DNA of 64,000 bases from Neckera pumila (taxonomy: Eukaryota; Streptophyta; Bryopsida; Hypnales; Neckeraceae): NCBI GenBank assembly GCA_963969595.1, contig OZ018417.1, positions 312,501 to 376,500 on the forward strand, in the 5' to 3' direction. Position numbers and translations under genes: made by a program. Positions 1-9,962 of the stretch are shown here, piece after piece. The notes beneath the pieces were generated by a model that was not told the origin of the DNA, did not search any database, and worked only from the letters and a program-made list of their open reading frames with translations. How positions within the stretch are numbered: the first letter of the stretch is position 1; the number at the start of each line of letters is the position of its first letter.

Positions 1-55
1 TTGGGGTTGAAGTTTTTCTGTTCTGATATGTCTACGCTGGATTCTGTCTGAGCAG

Positions 56-742
56 GTATCTAGAGCTGGAAACAACTGAGTTTGAGATGGGAACAGTGAT
101 GGATGCTGTTGTCAGTCAAGGAATGACCACATCAAGAGAAAAGGGACTCCAGTTGATCCGGGAGACACCTAGGGAGATCAAGAACATGTGTTTATTTGGG
201 GACCAAGTCCGATTACAGCAAGTTCTTGCAGACTTTTTGTTGAATGCAGTGCGATTCACCCCATCCTCTGAAGGTTGGGTCGGGATCAAGGTGGTCCCAA
301 CTAAGAAGCGCCTGGGTGGAGGCGTTCATATTATGCATCTAGAATTCAGGTTCGTATTTTTCTCTTCTCGCTGATTTGAAGAGCAGTTGCAGTTCGTTGC
401 AGGGAGGCCTTTTTGCTGAGCTCTTGAGGCTAAGCTGGAAATATGATCCATTGTCCCGCGCTGAGTTTATTGGTAGTGGCTACACACGAATTTGAAGGTG
501 GATGGTTTTGGTTATGCAGAGTAACCCATCCAGGAATGGGGCTTCCCGAGGAGCTCGTTCATGAGATGTTTGACCGAGGACGAGGCATGACTCAAGAAGG
601 CCTGGGGTTAAGTATGTGTCGTAAACTTGTAAAGCTAATGAATGGTAATGTTCAATATATTAGAGAGACAGGCAAGAGCTACTTTTTAGTTGAAGTAGAG
701 CTTCCTTTGGCACAAAGGGATGATGAAGGCAGTGTGAGATAA
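56..742 (+). CDS. PHY: Phytochrome, C-terminal end (last two exons; 5' part outside window)
   Basis: Exons at 56-349 and 520-742 join across a 170-nt GT-AG intron (donor at 350, acceptor AG at 518-519), splitting an Arg codon. The product is the end of the histidine-kinase-related domain of a plant phytochrome, the cytosolic/nuclear red/far-red photoreceptor. Recognisable stretches are GTVMDAVVSQGM, SREKGLQLIRETPREIK, LQQVLADFLLNAVRFTPSSE and MTQEGLGLSMCRKLVKLMNG, with YFLVEVELPLAQ near the TAA stop at 740-742. The Asn of the ATP-binding N-box (LLNAVRF) is kept, as is usual in plant phytochromes although they lack canonical histidine kinase activity. The first exon begins in mid-codon after a CAG acceptor at 53-55. 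The PAS-GAF-PHY chromophore region lies upstream of the window, so the paralogue class cannot be decided. The ATG at 87 is internal, not the start. Confidence 0.95.
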
Positions 743-2170
743 GAGACCTCATGCTTGCGGGCAAGTAGACCCTTCGCCAATCCAATGCGTTTCTTGCACG
801 AATTTATTGTCTGTTCACACCAGACACTGGAGTCGGAAGTACAGAGATTTGTGCCAGTAACTTAATCGTGGATCGTAGGAGCATGGAGAGATGAACTGCA
901 GCTGTCTGAGTTCACTCGTGTCACGAACTATGGCTTTCTTATTGTCAAAAGTATCACTTTTCATGGAGGCATCAGTTGGTCCATCGCTTCCTGAATTCGC
1001 TGGTTGTAACCCCTTAGCCCTTCGGTGACCAGGTGAGCCCTATGTGATCACCGGGTGTTCGGAAATGAATTTGCTTAAAATACCAATGAAACTGGATTCT
1101 GAAGCATGAAGTTCACAGATTTGTGCATCATTTGTGCCTTACAGAAACCCAAAATACATGATGATGTACTCAGGTGCCTGCCATGTGCACGTGCATTTTC
1201 ATGAGAGAAATTGACTGCCAAATGTAAATGAAATGTGGTGATGAGAAAGAAATTGCTTTAGTCGAATTCTTGGGGATGTTAAGTTAGGACTCATGAGGTA
1301 GTTCTGTTATAAAATAATATGATCACAGAAGAAGGTACATGTCTGTAATTAGAAAACTACGATGTGGTATTTCTAATTTGAACATTGTTGTTTTGGAAAA
1401 ATTGTCTATCACAAAGGTGTCATAAGTTCCATGTTTTCCACCATACGTACCATGTAAACCTCTTGGAAGTGGTTTCTTTGCAAGGCATTGTATATATTCT
1501 TGAAAAAGAGATTTCTAAAAAATCATTGAAAATTCTATAGGAATCACTTACCAAGGAATTGTATGGATATATACAATCACTTTTAAAAAAATTTAATTTC
1601 GCATTAAAAGCTATCAAACTCATTACACAATTCACCTTGCAATTGTTGAAATGAACTTTTTTTTTATAAGTAGAAATCACAAATAATTCCAAATCAACAC
1701 TTGCATGTTTAAATTTTCAACAGTGAAAATCATGAAAGCACTTACTCTTTCCATTGGGACCATTTTCAAAGCAAATAGACAAGTACAATTTTTTAGATCT
1801 CAATTCAACTGAAATTGGCAAGCTTTGCTTAAAGGCATGAAATCAAGTAAAATTTGTAAGCTTTACTCTTCCTCAATGAGACACATGCCTTTGAGGACCT
1901 CTCAAAAATCTAATATTTATCTTTTTCGTGAAAAATAAAAGTTTTCAATAGTTAACCTTCAAAATTGCCCATAAGGTAATTTTAACCAATCAAAGGAATT
2001 TAACTGCCTACCTTGAAACGAGCCTGAAATTTTAGACGGACCATATTTGGTCTGCCAGGCAATTAAGGATTAAAGCATCTGGAATATGTGTACTTCAATA
2101 CAAGTAAACCACTAAAATATTTGATACACAAATTATCATGAAAGTAGTGACATACATGTGTCTCCAGGAT
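743..2170. other. Phytochrome 3' flank and AT-rich intergenic DNA
   Basis: The first 300-400 bases are more balanced in composition and probably include the phytochrome 3' UTR, but I could not choose a polyadenylation site. From about 1.1 kb the sequence becomes AT-rich with poly-T and poly-A runs. The only open frames are short and show no family resemblance. I see no RNA gene or transposon terminus here. Confidence 0.5.
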
Positions 2171-2174
2171 ATGT

Positions 2175-2468
2175 GTACTTTAATACTACTAGTATGCCAT
2201 GTGGCATTGCCACCACAAAAATAAAAGTAAAAGTATCTTTTTGATTTTTAATATTCATAGCTTTTTTGAAATTCAATATCTTTTCTTCTATGAGTTGGAA
2301 TGCTACAAAACAAAGTCCATGCACCCTTCCTCTCAAAGGACTTTCTAATGGTACCAAGCATGCGACCAATGGATGCATGATATAAGAGATCATACCATAT
2401 TAAACAAATAGCCTGCCTTAAGATATGGATATGGATTGGTTAGCTTTTTGTTGTTGCCACAACCCAAA
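2175..2468 (+). repeat. R3 repeat unit (first copy)
   Basis: This is one unit of a dispersed and locally tandem repeat, here called R3. Its landmarks are a 'tttgaaattcaata' block, a 'ccaaa...cacaaaacaaagtc' block, a 'ggtaccaagcatgc' block, a stretch of caaa-type microsatellite, and a terminal 'gccttaaggtatgga' motif. Related units occur at 3.46-4.09 kb, 37.63-38.64 kb, 44.69-45.70 kb and 62.0-62.9 kb. The next unit starts at once but is split by a TTAA-flanked element. No coding function is evident. Confidence 0.7.
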
Positions 2469-2472
2469 TTAA

Positions 2473-3452
2473 CCACTAAAATATCAAGGCCCTTTTTCTA
2501 CCAAAAAACACTAAAAACTGCCATTTCTATAGCAAAAAGTAAAAAATTGAAAAATGTTTTTTTTTCACATCTCACCTTAGGATCTTACACTTAATCAGTT
2601 TGAAAAGCCCGAAAGCAAAAACAAGGGGGGGGGGCAACCCAGACAAATATACTTAATCAGTTTGAGAGTGTGTGGAAAAATTTCAGAATTTTTGACTGCA
2701 CAAATTGCAAGATATCTGCATTTAAAGTGAAAAAAATAAGTTTTTCAGCACATTGTGGGACTAAATTTTTTGACTTTGAACATTTTTTAACTTGAAATTT
2801 TTGCACTACAGAGTTTTGAGCTTTAAATCTTTGTAGTGGAGAATTGAGTTGAGAGTCTAGGAAAAAAAATAAAAATAAAAAAAACTTAATCATCATTCTT
2901 TAAAAAATTGTTAAGTAAAAGTAGTTACAAGATAGAAGGAAAATCTAAAACCTTCAAATATTTTAGATGGAATCAAAATTCACTAATTCCAATGGTGAGA
3001 TTGTTCTATCAAGTAATATAAACCATGCAAAAAAAAAACCCTGAAAAATTTGAAAAATTGCATTCAGAAATGCATCCTAGAAGTTATTTTTTTCAAAAAG
3101 ATGCTCTAACTGCCTAAAAAACAAGAATGTCCATGACTTTCTCCTAACAAATCCAAATGAAATGAATTAAAGCTTTCCAAATAGACAAAAATATCATCTA
3201 TGTGAAAAAAAATATTAAAAAAAAATTCAAATTTTTGTCCTTTTTTTTGTGCTGCCCATTGTCCCCTGTTTTGAGCTTATTTGGTCATAACTTTTTTTCT
3301 TGGGCACCAATTGTGAAAAAAGTTATATTCCCACAAAGCTTATCACTTTCTATCTTCAAAAAAAGTTTCAAAAAATCATAACAAAATTTCAACTCGTAGG
3401 TACCTGCCCAAAATTCCAAATGTCCGTCAAACCGACAATGGTCCTCCAGGAA
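2473..3452. mobile_element. TTAA-flanked TIR element, copy 1 (non-autonomous)
   Basis: A 980-bp non-coding element lies between TTAA at 2469-2472 and TTAA at 3453-3456. Its ends resemble the family terminus (C)CCCTAAAGGACCA but are degraded on the left. The interior matches the copies at 24.6, 29.6 and 39.5 kb, for example in the block 'attccaatggtgagattg'. It sits inside an R3 unit. Uninterrupted R3 units read 'aatcaaagtaaaa' where this locus reads ...CAAA-TTAA-element-TTAA-AGTAAAA, so the interruption can be located exactly. No transposase is encoded. Confidence 0.75.
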
Positions 3453-3456
3453 TTAA

Positions 3457-4095
3457 AGTAAAAATAATTTAATACAATTTCACATTGTAGTACAAGAGGT
3501 TGCGTTTTTTGTACAAATAGAAAGCTTTATGCACAATGGGAGTGCATAGACTTTGTTTTGTGGTGTTTAGATATGAGATGAGAAAATTATGTTTTTTCCA
3601 AAATATTAAAAAACTTAATTCAATTTTTGAATTTATAAAAACTTTGAAATTCAATAACTTTCACACCATAAGTCCAAATCCCATAAAACAAAGTCCATGC
3701 TTTCCTCCTTGCTAGGAGCTTTTGAGCGGTACTCAAGAATGCCACCGAATGCCTCACGGTTTGTTAAATCTCAATGTATCAAACATTTCAAACAAAACAA
3801 ACAAATAAACAAACAAACAACCTAACTTAAGGTATGGACTAGTATGCCCTATGCCATTGCCACAATCAAAGTAAAAAATAAAAGCAATTTTTAAAATTTT
3901 AAGATCCAAAATAACTCAAAATCCAATAACTTTCCTATTGTACGCCTAAAGGCCACAAAACAAAGCCTGTGCATCCCTCCTTGCCAAGGGCTTTTCAACG
4001 ATACTAAGCTTGCAAACTAGGGAACGTATGGTCTAGGAGATCTCACCGTAACAAACAAAACAAAACAAATAACCTAATTTAAGGTATGGATTAAT
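3457..4095 (+). repeat. R3 repeat units (remainder of the split unit plus one further unit)
   Basis: This holds the rest of the R3 unit interrupted by the TTAA element (to about 3840) and a second unit from about 3840 to 4090. Each ends in a run of aaac/aaaac repeats followed by 'taaggtatgga'. The second unit contains 'ttgccacaatcaaagtaaaa', which is the intact form of the site into which the neighbouring element inserted. Short open frames on the minus strand recur between R3 copies but look like by-products of DNA similarity. Confidence 0.7.
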
Positions 4096-4250
4096 AATTA
4101 TTAATAATTAAATTACTAAAATATTTCCGTACAAATAGAAGTATATTTTTCTTGAACAAAAGGTCAAGAATTTGACGACTTCTTGATACAATCCATGTAC
4201 ACTTCCAAAGCGTAAGTAACCATTCTCTTAACCCTGAAGCGCTCCAATGT
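4095..4250 (+). repeat. Module shared with the RPL9-B/C 3' flank
   Basis: The stretch from 'actaaaatatttc' through 'aaaaggtcaagaa' to 'gtaagtaaccattctct' matches about 34,925-35,070 in the left palindrome arm and its mirror at about 48,260-48,405. There it lies directly after the RPL9 pseudogene fragment. It is therefore an old part of the duplicated RPL9 block, here on the 3' side of RPL9-A. No function is assigned. Confidence 0.55.
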
Positions 4251-4738
4251 CTAATTTTTGAACAATGAATAGAATAATATTCTTGTTTCTTTCTCATACT
4301 CCTTGGATAATATTACCATCCTAATTTGTGAAGTTATTTTAACAAGTTGTTGTCCTATCTAATGAGAGTAAATATTTTTATTTTTCTAAAATTACAAATG
4401 TACAAGAATGTCAATTGGTTGATCTAGCTAAAATTGCATTGACTCTAGTACAAAACTAGATGTGCAAAAATGAAATTATAAACATTAAGAAAACAAAAAT
4501 TTCAAAAAATCACCATGTCAAGAGAATCTCATTTCAAATCCATTCCAACAAATTGTACTCAAAATATGATAATATTTTTCTTGTAATCAAATTTTCCTTC
4601 TAAAGTTTATGATAAAAAATATTGGAGATACTACAGCATTGTGAATCTAACCATACAGATGGAATCTAAAATTTACAATCTACAACTTTTATTCGTATAT
4701 CAACTTCAAAATATTCTTCCAAATACTCTGTAGCACAC
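4250..4738. other. AT-rich spacer, nothing recognised
   Basis: The stretch holds no convincing ORF, terminal repeat or RNA gene. It is present in the RPL9-A flank but has no counterpart in the B/C arms, so it is an insertion here or a deletion there. Confidence 0.4.
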
Positions 4739-5000
4739 TAGAGTTATTTGTAAAGTCCCCCCCCAATTTGGAGGGAACATTCTGCGACAAATTTCCTCCG
4801 ACAGACAACTCTGCAGGCAACCATAACCCCACAAGCGACCACGACCCCACAGGCAAAGTCCGGACCAAACTTTTTTGGTCGATTTGAGGGTGAAAGAAAG
4901 TTTGGTACCCACTTTTGTATTGACTTTTTGCCCAAAACCTGCTTTTTCACAAAACTACGAGGTTTAAACCCTGGTTTTGGGTACTTTACAAATAACTCTA
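4739..5000. mobile_element. TA-flanked MITE with 18-bp perfect terminal inverted repeats
   Basis: The sequence TAGAGTTATTTGTAAAGT at 4739-4756 recurs as its exact reverse complement at 4983-5000. The 262-bp interval has no coding potential. The terminal TA pairs may be a TA target duplication, as in Tc1/mariner-type MITEs; alternatively TA belongs to the repeat. A C8 run lies just inside the left terminus. Confidence 0.7.
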
Positions 5001-5054
5001 TTATATATCTATTTTTCTCAAACCATAAATTCTGGAGAAGACTCCGGACGTTTG

Positions 5055-5690
5055 GGAGTAAACTTTCTATTTCAAATACATATATTGTTGTTCCCATATA
5101 AAGTATTTGAGTCATTTAACGAAAAAGTATTGCAAATTTGCTGGGGATGGAGAGTTTATCAAACGTGGAAAACGAAAATGGAATCGCTCAAAGCCCGGAA
5201 AAGCAAGCCTGTCTCGGTTATCCCCTACCTACCCACCAGTCAGTTTCAGTGAAATTTTAATCAGATTCCATTGAAGTTCTGTCCGGCCTTAGTTTTCTCA
5301 ATTAATGCTCTCCTCGAGCGCTGCTGGGCCGGCTTAACGAATACCCCTAATAAATTCAGAGATATAAGCAAAAACCGTTAAGTTTAAAAGAAATTCAACC
5401 GTTAAAGGGTAAAGTACTGCCAGAATTAGTCATGAGAGAATACCTCAGTTTTTGGACAGCATAAGAACTGTCCCAAGGGTCAACAGAAAGGAGCTCCAAA
5501 ACCCAAAAATGTCCATTCCGTATTTCAGCTGCAAACGGACTCGACCGATTACACTCCAGAAGCCCAACAACAGCTGCAAATACAACCAGTAGCGACACCC
5601 AAGTCCCCAGACTCTCCGAGACGACATTATTCGCCAAACCAGACTTTATTTTTATGTAGAATAAGAGTCGCACGCGGAAGTTGAGCTATT
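5055..5690 (-). repeat. RPL9-A 3' flank, homologous to the B/C 3' flank
   Basis: On the plus strand this matches about 35.08-36.07 kb, with blocks such as 'tacccctaataaattcagag' and 'catcaaacgtggaaaa'. The B/C arms carry an extra tandem copy of about 60 bp here (35,519-35,618), which A lacks. Identity is clearly lower than in the exons. The part next to the stop codon is probably RPL9 3' UTR. Confidence 0.65.
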
Positions 5691-7128
5691 TCACTCGGTA
5701 TCAATGGTTCCCTTGTCACTCACGTAAATGCCATCCAAAAACTTCCTGATGTCTTTCTTCTTCACGTGGCATTTCTGGAACAAAAAACACCACCAGTATC
5801 AATCACCGCAATGCCATTCACATCAAAAGAACCAATATGCATCACTCTAGCTCAGATCACATCAACTGCAGAAATCGAGCTCTCCTCCCTTCCCCACCCA
5901 CCCCGACGCAACCAACCACACTATTCACGACCAAACAAACCCGAATCAGGAAAACACGACGGATCCACATACCTGGTTGATGAGGGCGCAAGATCTAGAT
6001 ACGAGCTCGATGTCGTTTCCATCCAAAACCAGCTCGTCCTTAACCTTCTCCGATCGGGTCACGGTCACACCCGGCAACATCTCCACTCTGCGCACCTGCA
6101 CAATCCAGTCCCAGACATTCAGACTCCTTCAAGATCAAGGCCGAGGTAGGCTCGGCAACTATATGCCATCACACCATTCCGCGGAAGAAGGGAAGACAGG
6201 AATGCAAACTTCTCGCTCGGTAGTTCAAAGAAAGTGATTTGAGACTAGCCCACCAGCGGGCCTTAGACCAGGGCGTTGGAAAAAGACCAAAGGTCAGGGT
6301 GATCCACCCATAGGGAAATAAACCGTTGACCCTACACCGTCTCCCTATCCTCCGCTCGAGGCAATTCCAGTGGTTACAACAGAAAGTTGGAATCCCGCGA
6401 GCAAAAGAATCAAAGGGAAACTGGACATCCCAGGAGACGAAATTTTCCACCTCACACAGCAACACAGCGCCAAGACACGAAAAAACACTAATCCCACGCC
6501 GAAGGGACCAAGCCCTAACCCTAATCGCACTCCCAATTGATCAAGCAGGGTTCTGGAACGTACGGCACGTAGGGGCTCCGAGGGCATCTTTCGTCGGCCA
6601 AAACAGGACCATCAATTGCACAGACCCACGCATTCAGATGGAAAGAAACGGCACACGGTGGACCGCTCCGGCCGCGCAACATCAGCCCGTCATTCGAACC
6701 CCGAAATCCTAAAACCCTAAAACCTCGTGGAGACCCTGAGCGAAAGCGAAACGAAAGGAACGTACCTTCTTCTCGCCCAAGAAGTTCCTGATCTCGATGT
6801 TGTCCTTGTCACCGCCGATGCTGGCGTTGATCGGGAAATGCGCGTACACGAACCTCATCTTGTAGCGGTAGCCCTTGGTGACGCCGGTGATGAGGTTGTT
6901 CACGTGGCTGATGGCGGTGCGAATGGCGGCCATCGTCTTGCGGGTGCCGAACCAGGCATCGACCTGGAGCTTGCGGCCTTCCTCTTGCAGCTGGAAGTCG
7001 AGGTTGAGGTGCTTGAAGTTGCGAGTGAGCACGCCCCGGGGGCCAGTAACCCTAATCTGCTTGGCCTTGATTTCCACCTTCACGCCCTCGGGCAGGTCCA
7101 TCGTCTTCGTCGCCAAGATGGTCTTCAT
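5691..7128 (-). CDS. RPL9: 60S ribosomal protein L9 (uL6), copy A
   Basis: Three exons, read on the minus strand: 7128-6766 (121 codons), 6095-5973 (41 codons) and 5774-5691 (27 codons plus TGA). Introns of 670 and 198 nt have GT-AG borders. The 189-residue product is cytosolic large-subunit protein uL6, close to the usual plant length of about 194. Family stretches are [66 protein letters not shown] and [19 protein letters not shown]. The protein equals those of copies B, C and D; exon 2 and exon 3 differ only by silent changes. Intron 1 near exon 1 is almost identical to B, but the rest of intron 1 and intron 2 differ by substitutions and indels. The start ATG is the conserved MKTIL. Confidence 0.95.
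6706..6728 (-). promoter_or_regulatory. Telo-box-like CCCTAAA motif at the 5' end of RPL9-A intron 1
   Basis: Just downstream of exon 1 on the gene strand, intron 1 carries TTTTAGGG-type repeats, seen on the plus strand as 'cctaaaaccctaaaacc'. Telo-box motifs (AAACCCTAA) are well known in the promoters, leaders and first introns of plant ribosomal protein genes. A has one intact and one mutated unit, whereas B, C and D have three. Confidence 0.55.
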
Positions 7129-7289
7129 GGCTGCCGGACGAGCGAGCGTGCGTGCGTAGGGCGATGAAGGAGGCAGCCGCAGCGATGGCGGAAGAGCGAA
7201 TACCCGTCTGCTTAGGCTGAATTAGGTACTGAGGAAACTGGAGAAAACATTCATACGATTAGTCTGAGGACACCAAGAAACTTTGAAAT
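7129..7289 (-). promoter_or_regulatory. RPL9-A leader and proximal upstream region
   Basis: The first 70 bases upstream of the ATG are the GC-rich leader shared with the other copies. Beyond about 7230 the sequence matches the B/C upstream block at about 38,690 (landmark 'ggagaaaacattcatacga'). A lacks the 1.1-kb R3 block that separates these two parts in B and C. No TATA box is evident in A. Confidence 0.5.
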
Positions 7290-7292
7290 AAT

Positions 7293-7959
7293 AGGCGTAG
7301 TCACGGCATGTTCAGAGCATAACATTCAGTAGCTCTACAGTGATGGTGTAAGGTAGTATGCTCTTAAAGCGATCATTTAAGCCTACGTAACTCATCATTG
7401 ACAGTAGAACATACTTCAAGCAACATGTCAGTCCTTCCTAGATAGGGGTTGCAATTAGAACACGGTTGGTTTCAGGTGTAGTTACCTTAGTAGAAATCAG
7501 TAGTTTCTGATGATTTAGACAAGTGGAGGATATACAGGCACATCATCATTGTAGAACCAAGGCAACATCACTACTGAATGTTATGAGCTGCAGTGAACAA
7601 TGGAGATTTAATAGTGTAGAGTGTTTGGTGGAACCAATGAGAAGCCACGTTTTTTGAACATGTCGTGACCACCCTCTTTTGTCAATTGCTCATAAGAATG
7701 AACAATGGATAATGGAGTTACTCGCTAGTTGGACAGAGGTAATTGGTGACACTCTCAGAGCCAATAAAGAAGAAGCAAAGGAATATTCTTAGCGTGCTAT
7801 TGCTTATTCATCCTCAACCTTCACCTCCGCAGGTGGATGTTGAAGATGAACAAACAATGTCACACTAAGAATATTTTGGCCAAAGGAAGCCAACCCTACG
7901 CCGCCACGTCATAAATATTCATTGTTCACTGCGGGTCTGAATATGCTGTGACTACCCCT
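7293..7959. mobile_element. 667-bp TIR element with AAT target duplication
   Basis: The ends AGGCGTAGTCACGGCATGTT and the reverse complement of the right end, AGGGGTAGTCACAGCATATT, form inverted repeats of about 24 bp with few mismatches. AAT at 7290-7292 is repeated at 7960-7962. The B and C paralogues read straight through, 'gaaataatactatgg', with a single AAT, so the insertion is recent relative to the duplication. Three-base AT-rich duplications are typical of PIF/Harbinger elements, but no transposase is present. A long internal hairpin lies at 7779-7880. Confidence 0.8.
7779..7880. other. Long imperfect hairpin inside the TIR element
   Basis: Two arms of about 46 nt, starting 'ggaatattcttag' and ending 'ctaagaatatt', pair with roughly 80% identity around a short loop near 'ctccgcaggtgg'. 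The shape resembles a plant miRNA precursor or a siRNA-producing foldback. The mismatches are scattered, so it may simply be decayed transposon structure. Confidence 0.4.
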
Positions 7960-7962
7960 AAT

Positions 7963-8473
7963 ACTACGGAAAATATCTTATTCAAGTTCAAAATTAGGAC
8001 TCATAGCTTCCTGTAGTCACCTCTAGATCAACAATATGGCCAGTTGAAGTCCTTCTCATGCTTGTGGCTTTATTGGCATTTCAATGAGCACTATTGAAAC
8101 TAAATATAATTAATGATTGACCCTATCGCAACCCCTATAAGAGACTAAAGCAATTGTTGTTGTCCCTTTTGACCATCTAACTAGTACTGTGAATACCTCC
8201 ATGGAGCTCCAATCAAGAGCTTGGGAAATCTTAATCTTGCAATTCTAAAATAAGATCGTACCATCCATTTTTTTGTCAACCTCCTCTGTTGGGAAAGCGG
8301 CAATGTCAATGCTGAAGTCCATCCTCTTACCACCAAAATCAATATACACCTAATGTCATCAGTGTTTGTCATATCAAAGGCACAGTTTAAAGTTCACTAC
8401 CAAACGGTGAAAGAGACTTCTATAGGGTGCGGCATTAGGGACCAATTAGAAATAGGCAGTCCACCTACCTTAG
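7963..8473 (-). repeat. RPL9-A upstream block shared with B and C (distal part)
   Basis: This matches 38,780-39,330 beside RPL9-B and, in pieces on the opposite strand, 43,440-44,185 beside RPL9-C. Landmarks are 'gcactattgaaact', 'gcaacccctataaga' and 'gtgcggcattaggg'. Identity looks like 75-85% with many indels, which shows that the underlying duplication is old. No coding sequence is present. Confidence 0.65.
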
Positions 8474-8611
8474 TGATGGTTGTACCGTACATGCTCGAAA
8501 GAGCAAACATCCATCTGTTTAAGGGGATTGGATATTGGAAGGCGTGCGGAAGGCAATAGAGGAGGTAGCCACAGTGATGAGCACATTGTAGATGCTTGAA
8601 AGAGGGAATAG
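8474..8611 (-). pseudogene. Filler insertion made of two RPL9 leader relics
   Basis: B and C read 'ctaccttagttgaggctc' across this point. A instead has 138 extra bases bordered by TAG on each side. The insert contains two fragments that resemble the RPL9 5' leader in minus orientation: 'atgctcgaaagagcaaac...tctgttta' at about 8490-8521, and 'aggaggtagccacagtgatg...gatgcttgaaagag' at about 8552-8605. It therefore looks like copied RPL9 leader DNA inserted into the flank of an RPL9 gene. No coding exon is included. Confidence 0.6.
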
Positions 8612-9366
8612 TTGAGGCTCCCATTCATCTTGGTTCTTTGACACGTACTGGCTTGGATGGGCTGGGTCTCTCTATGGAGGATGGGGATTAGAGACAAATT
8701 CCAAATCCCAATTGTGAGCGGGGATTAGGGGTGCAATCTGGGTCTTGTCGTTTACACTTGAGATTGTATACACATTAAATTTTGGGTCTTGGGCTAAACG
8801 TTGTTGACATGAGAAACAATGTGAAAGGTTTGCTAAAACCTCAAATGCAACAATAATAGTCAAATTTTGCATGTTTAGCATGGATAGAGGAATATTTCAA
8901 TTGAGACAAATCACAATTTTCCATACTATTATCAATAGCGTAGCATTCGATTGTTTGATATTATAAAATCTTAAACTAATTTGTGAATAATTTGTGGATA
9001 ATTTGTGAATATCTATCAAAAATTTAATTGAAATTTATAAATTTATAAACTATAACTTTGCATTGCTAAGTAATATTGTTGATGATTGTCTTTATCTTGA
9101 AGAAAATACTAGTAACGTGATAGTGCCAAAAAAAATTGACCCCTTTTATGCAAGAGTAGAACCTATACTACTTTAGCGCAATTAGCTTGTGTGCAATAAT
9201 GCCTTCTCAAAAAGGTTATGCTGAATAAAATCTCATATACAATTTAGAATAAAAAGTAAAATAGGAACCAAATAGAGGATAACATATCATGATTTTTAGG
9301 ATAATTCCAACAAACCTCAACAAAAAAGAATAGATTTTTACAATTTATATTTGGATGACACATACA
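8612..9366. repeat. Distal RPL9-A flank, then AT-rich spacer
   Basis: Up to about 8890 this still matches the B flank at 39,330-39,507 and, beyond the TTAA element, 40,427-40,520 (landmark 'gcatggatagagg'). The A sequence 'gggctaaacgttgttgac' is the uninterrupted form of the place where B carries TTAA element copy 5. From about 8.9 to 9.37 kb the sequence is AT-rich and unrecognised. Confidence 0.55.
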
Positions 9367-9666
9367 TGTTGGAGTTTTTCACTCGGACCTCTCATTTAAG
9401 GACTTTCATCAAGGGTTGATTATCATCCAACAAACGGTGTTGCTGCAGCTCTTAGCCTAGCTTGTGACAAAATATCTGATACTATACATATAGACGTAGT
9501 AGTCATAATCAAAGTTATAGTTACTTGGCATTATTGAGATTATTGGTTAAGTGATTGTGCAATAGTAGTCTCTTTGGAAAACATGTATATATATTGCCCC
9601 ATTTGGTTAATCAAAAACATACCTAATCAAATTCAACAGAGTGTTGTGTGAAGTTCAACTTCCACA
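9367..9666 (+). mobile_element. 5' LTR of a decayed Ty1/copia retrotransposon
   Basis: A 300-bp block begins TGTTGGAG and ends TTCCACA, the usual TG...CA borders. A primer-binding site follows at once, then a copia-type gag frame. I could not find a matching 3' LTR in the window, so the element is truncated on its 3' side. Confidence 0.7.
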
Positions 9667-9678
9667 TGATATCAGAGC
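9667..9678 (+). other. Primer-binding site (initiator tRNA-Met type)
   Basis: TGATATCAGAGC follows the LTR end directly. The common plant copia site is TGGTATCAGAGC, complementary to the 3' end of initiator methionine tRNA. One G-to-A change separates the two, in line with the other G-to-A damage in this element. Confidence 0.7.
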
Positions 9679-9769
9679 ATGACAATGAAATCAAAGTGAA
9701 AAAAGATGTAGAATATCAATAGTTATAGCAAACAATTAAGCATTATTCCTAAATTGACACGAATAGCAA

Positions 9770-9962
9770 AGAGATGGTAGAGAAGTTGAGTATAGCCTTT
9801 AGGGAGGGAGATAAACTAAAAGGATCTTCTAACTACCATATCTAGGCACTCAATATAAAGGCCATGTTGAGAACCAAGGGACAATAGGAAGTCACTAAAA
9901 CTGAGCAAGACCTTGCCGCATTTCCCGCTACAATAGATGGTGAGGCGTTGATAGAACCGCAA
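9770..9962 (+). pseudogene. copia gag, N-terminal part (broken)
   Basis: The frame reads KLSIAFREGDKLKGSSNYHI and then ...IKAMLRTKGQ, typical of the N-terminal region of a plant Ty1/copia Gag. Two in-frame TAG stops occur exactly where the family has Trp, after NYHI and after TKGQ, so each needs only a G-to-A change. The frame stops at the 4.1-kb insertion at 9963 and resumes in phase at 14067. Confidence 0.8.

Noticed and set aside
4706..5252. Open frames of 68-123 codons between 4.7 and 5.25 kb
   Set aside because: They run across the MITE at 4739-5000 and into the RPL9-A 3' flank; not conserved in the B/C flank.
6727..7167. Long plus-strand frames opposite RPL9 exon 1 (repeated at 37.0, 45.9 and 51.1 kb)
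   Set aside because: They are shadows of the GC-rich RPL9 coding strand; only the minus (or, for C, plus) strand gives the uL6 protein and correct splice sites.
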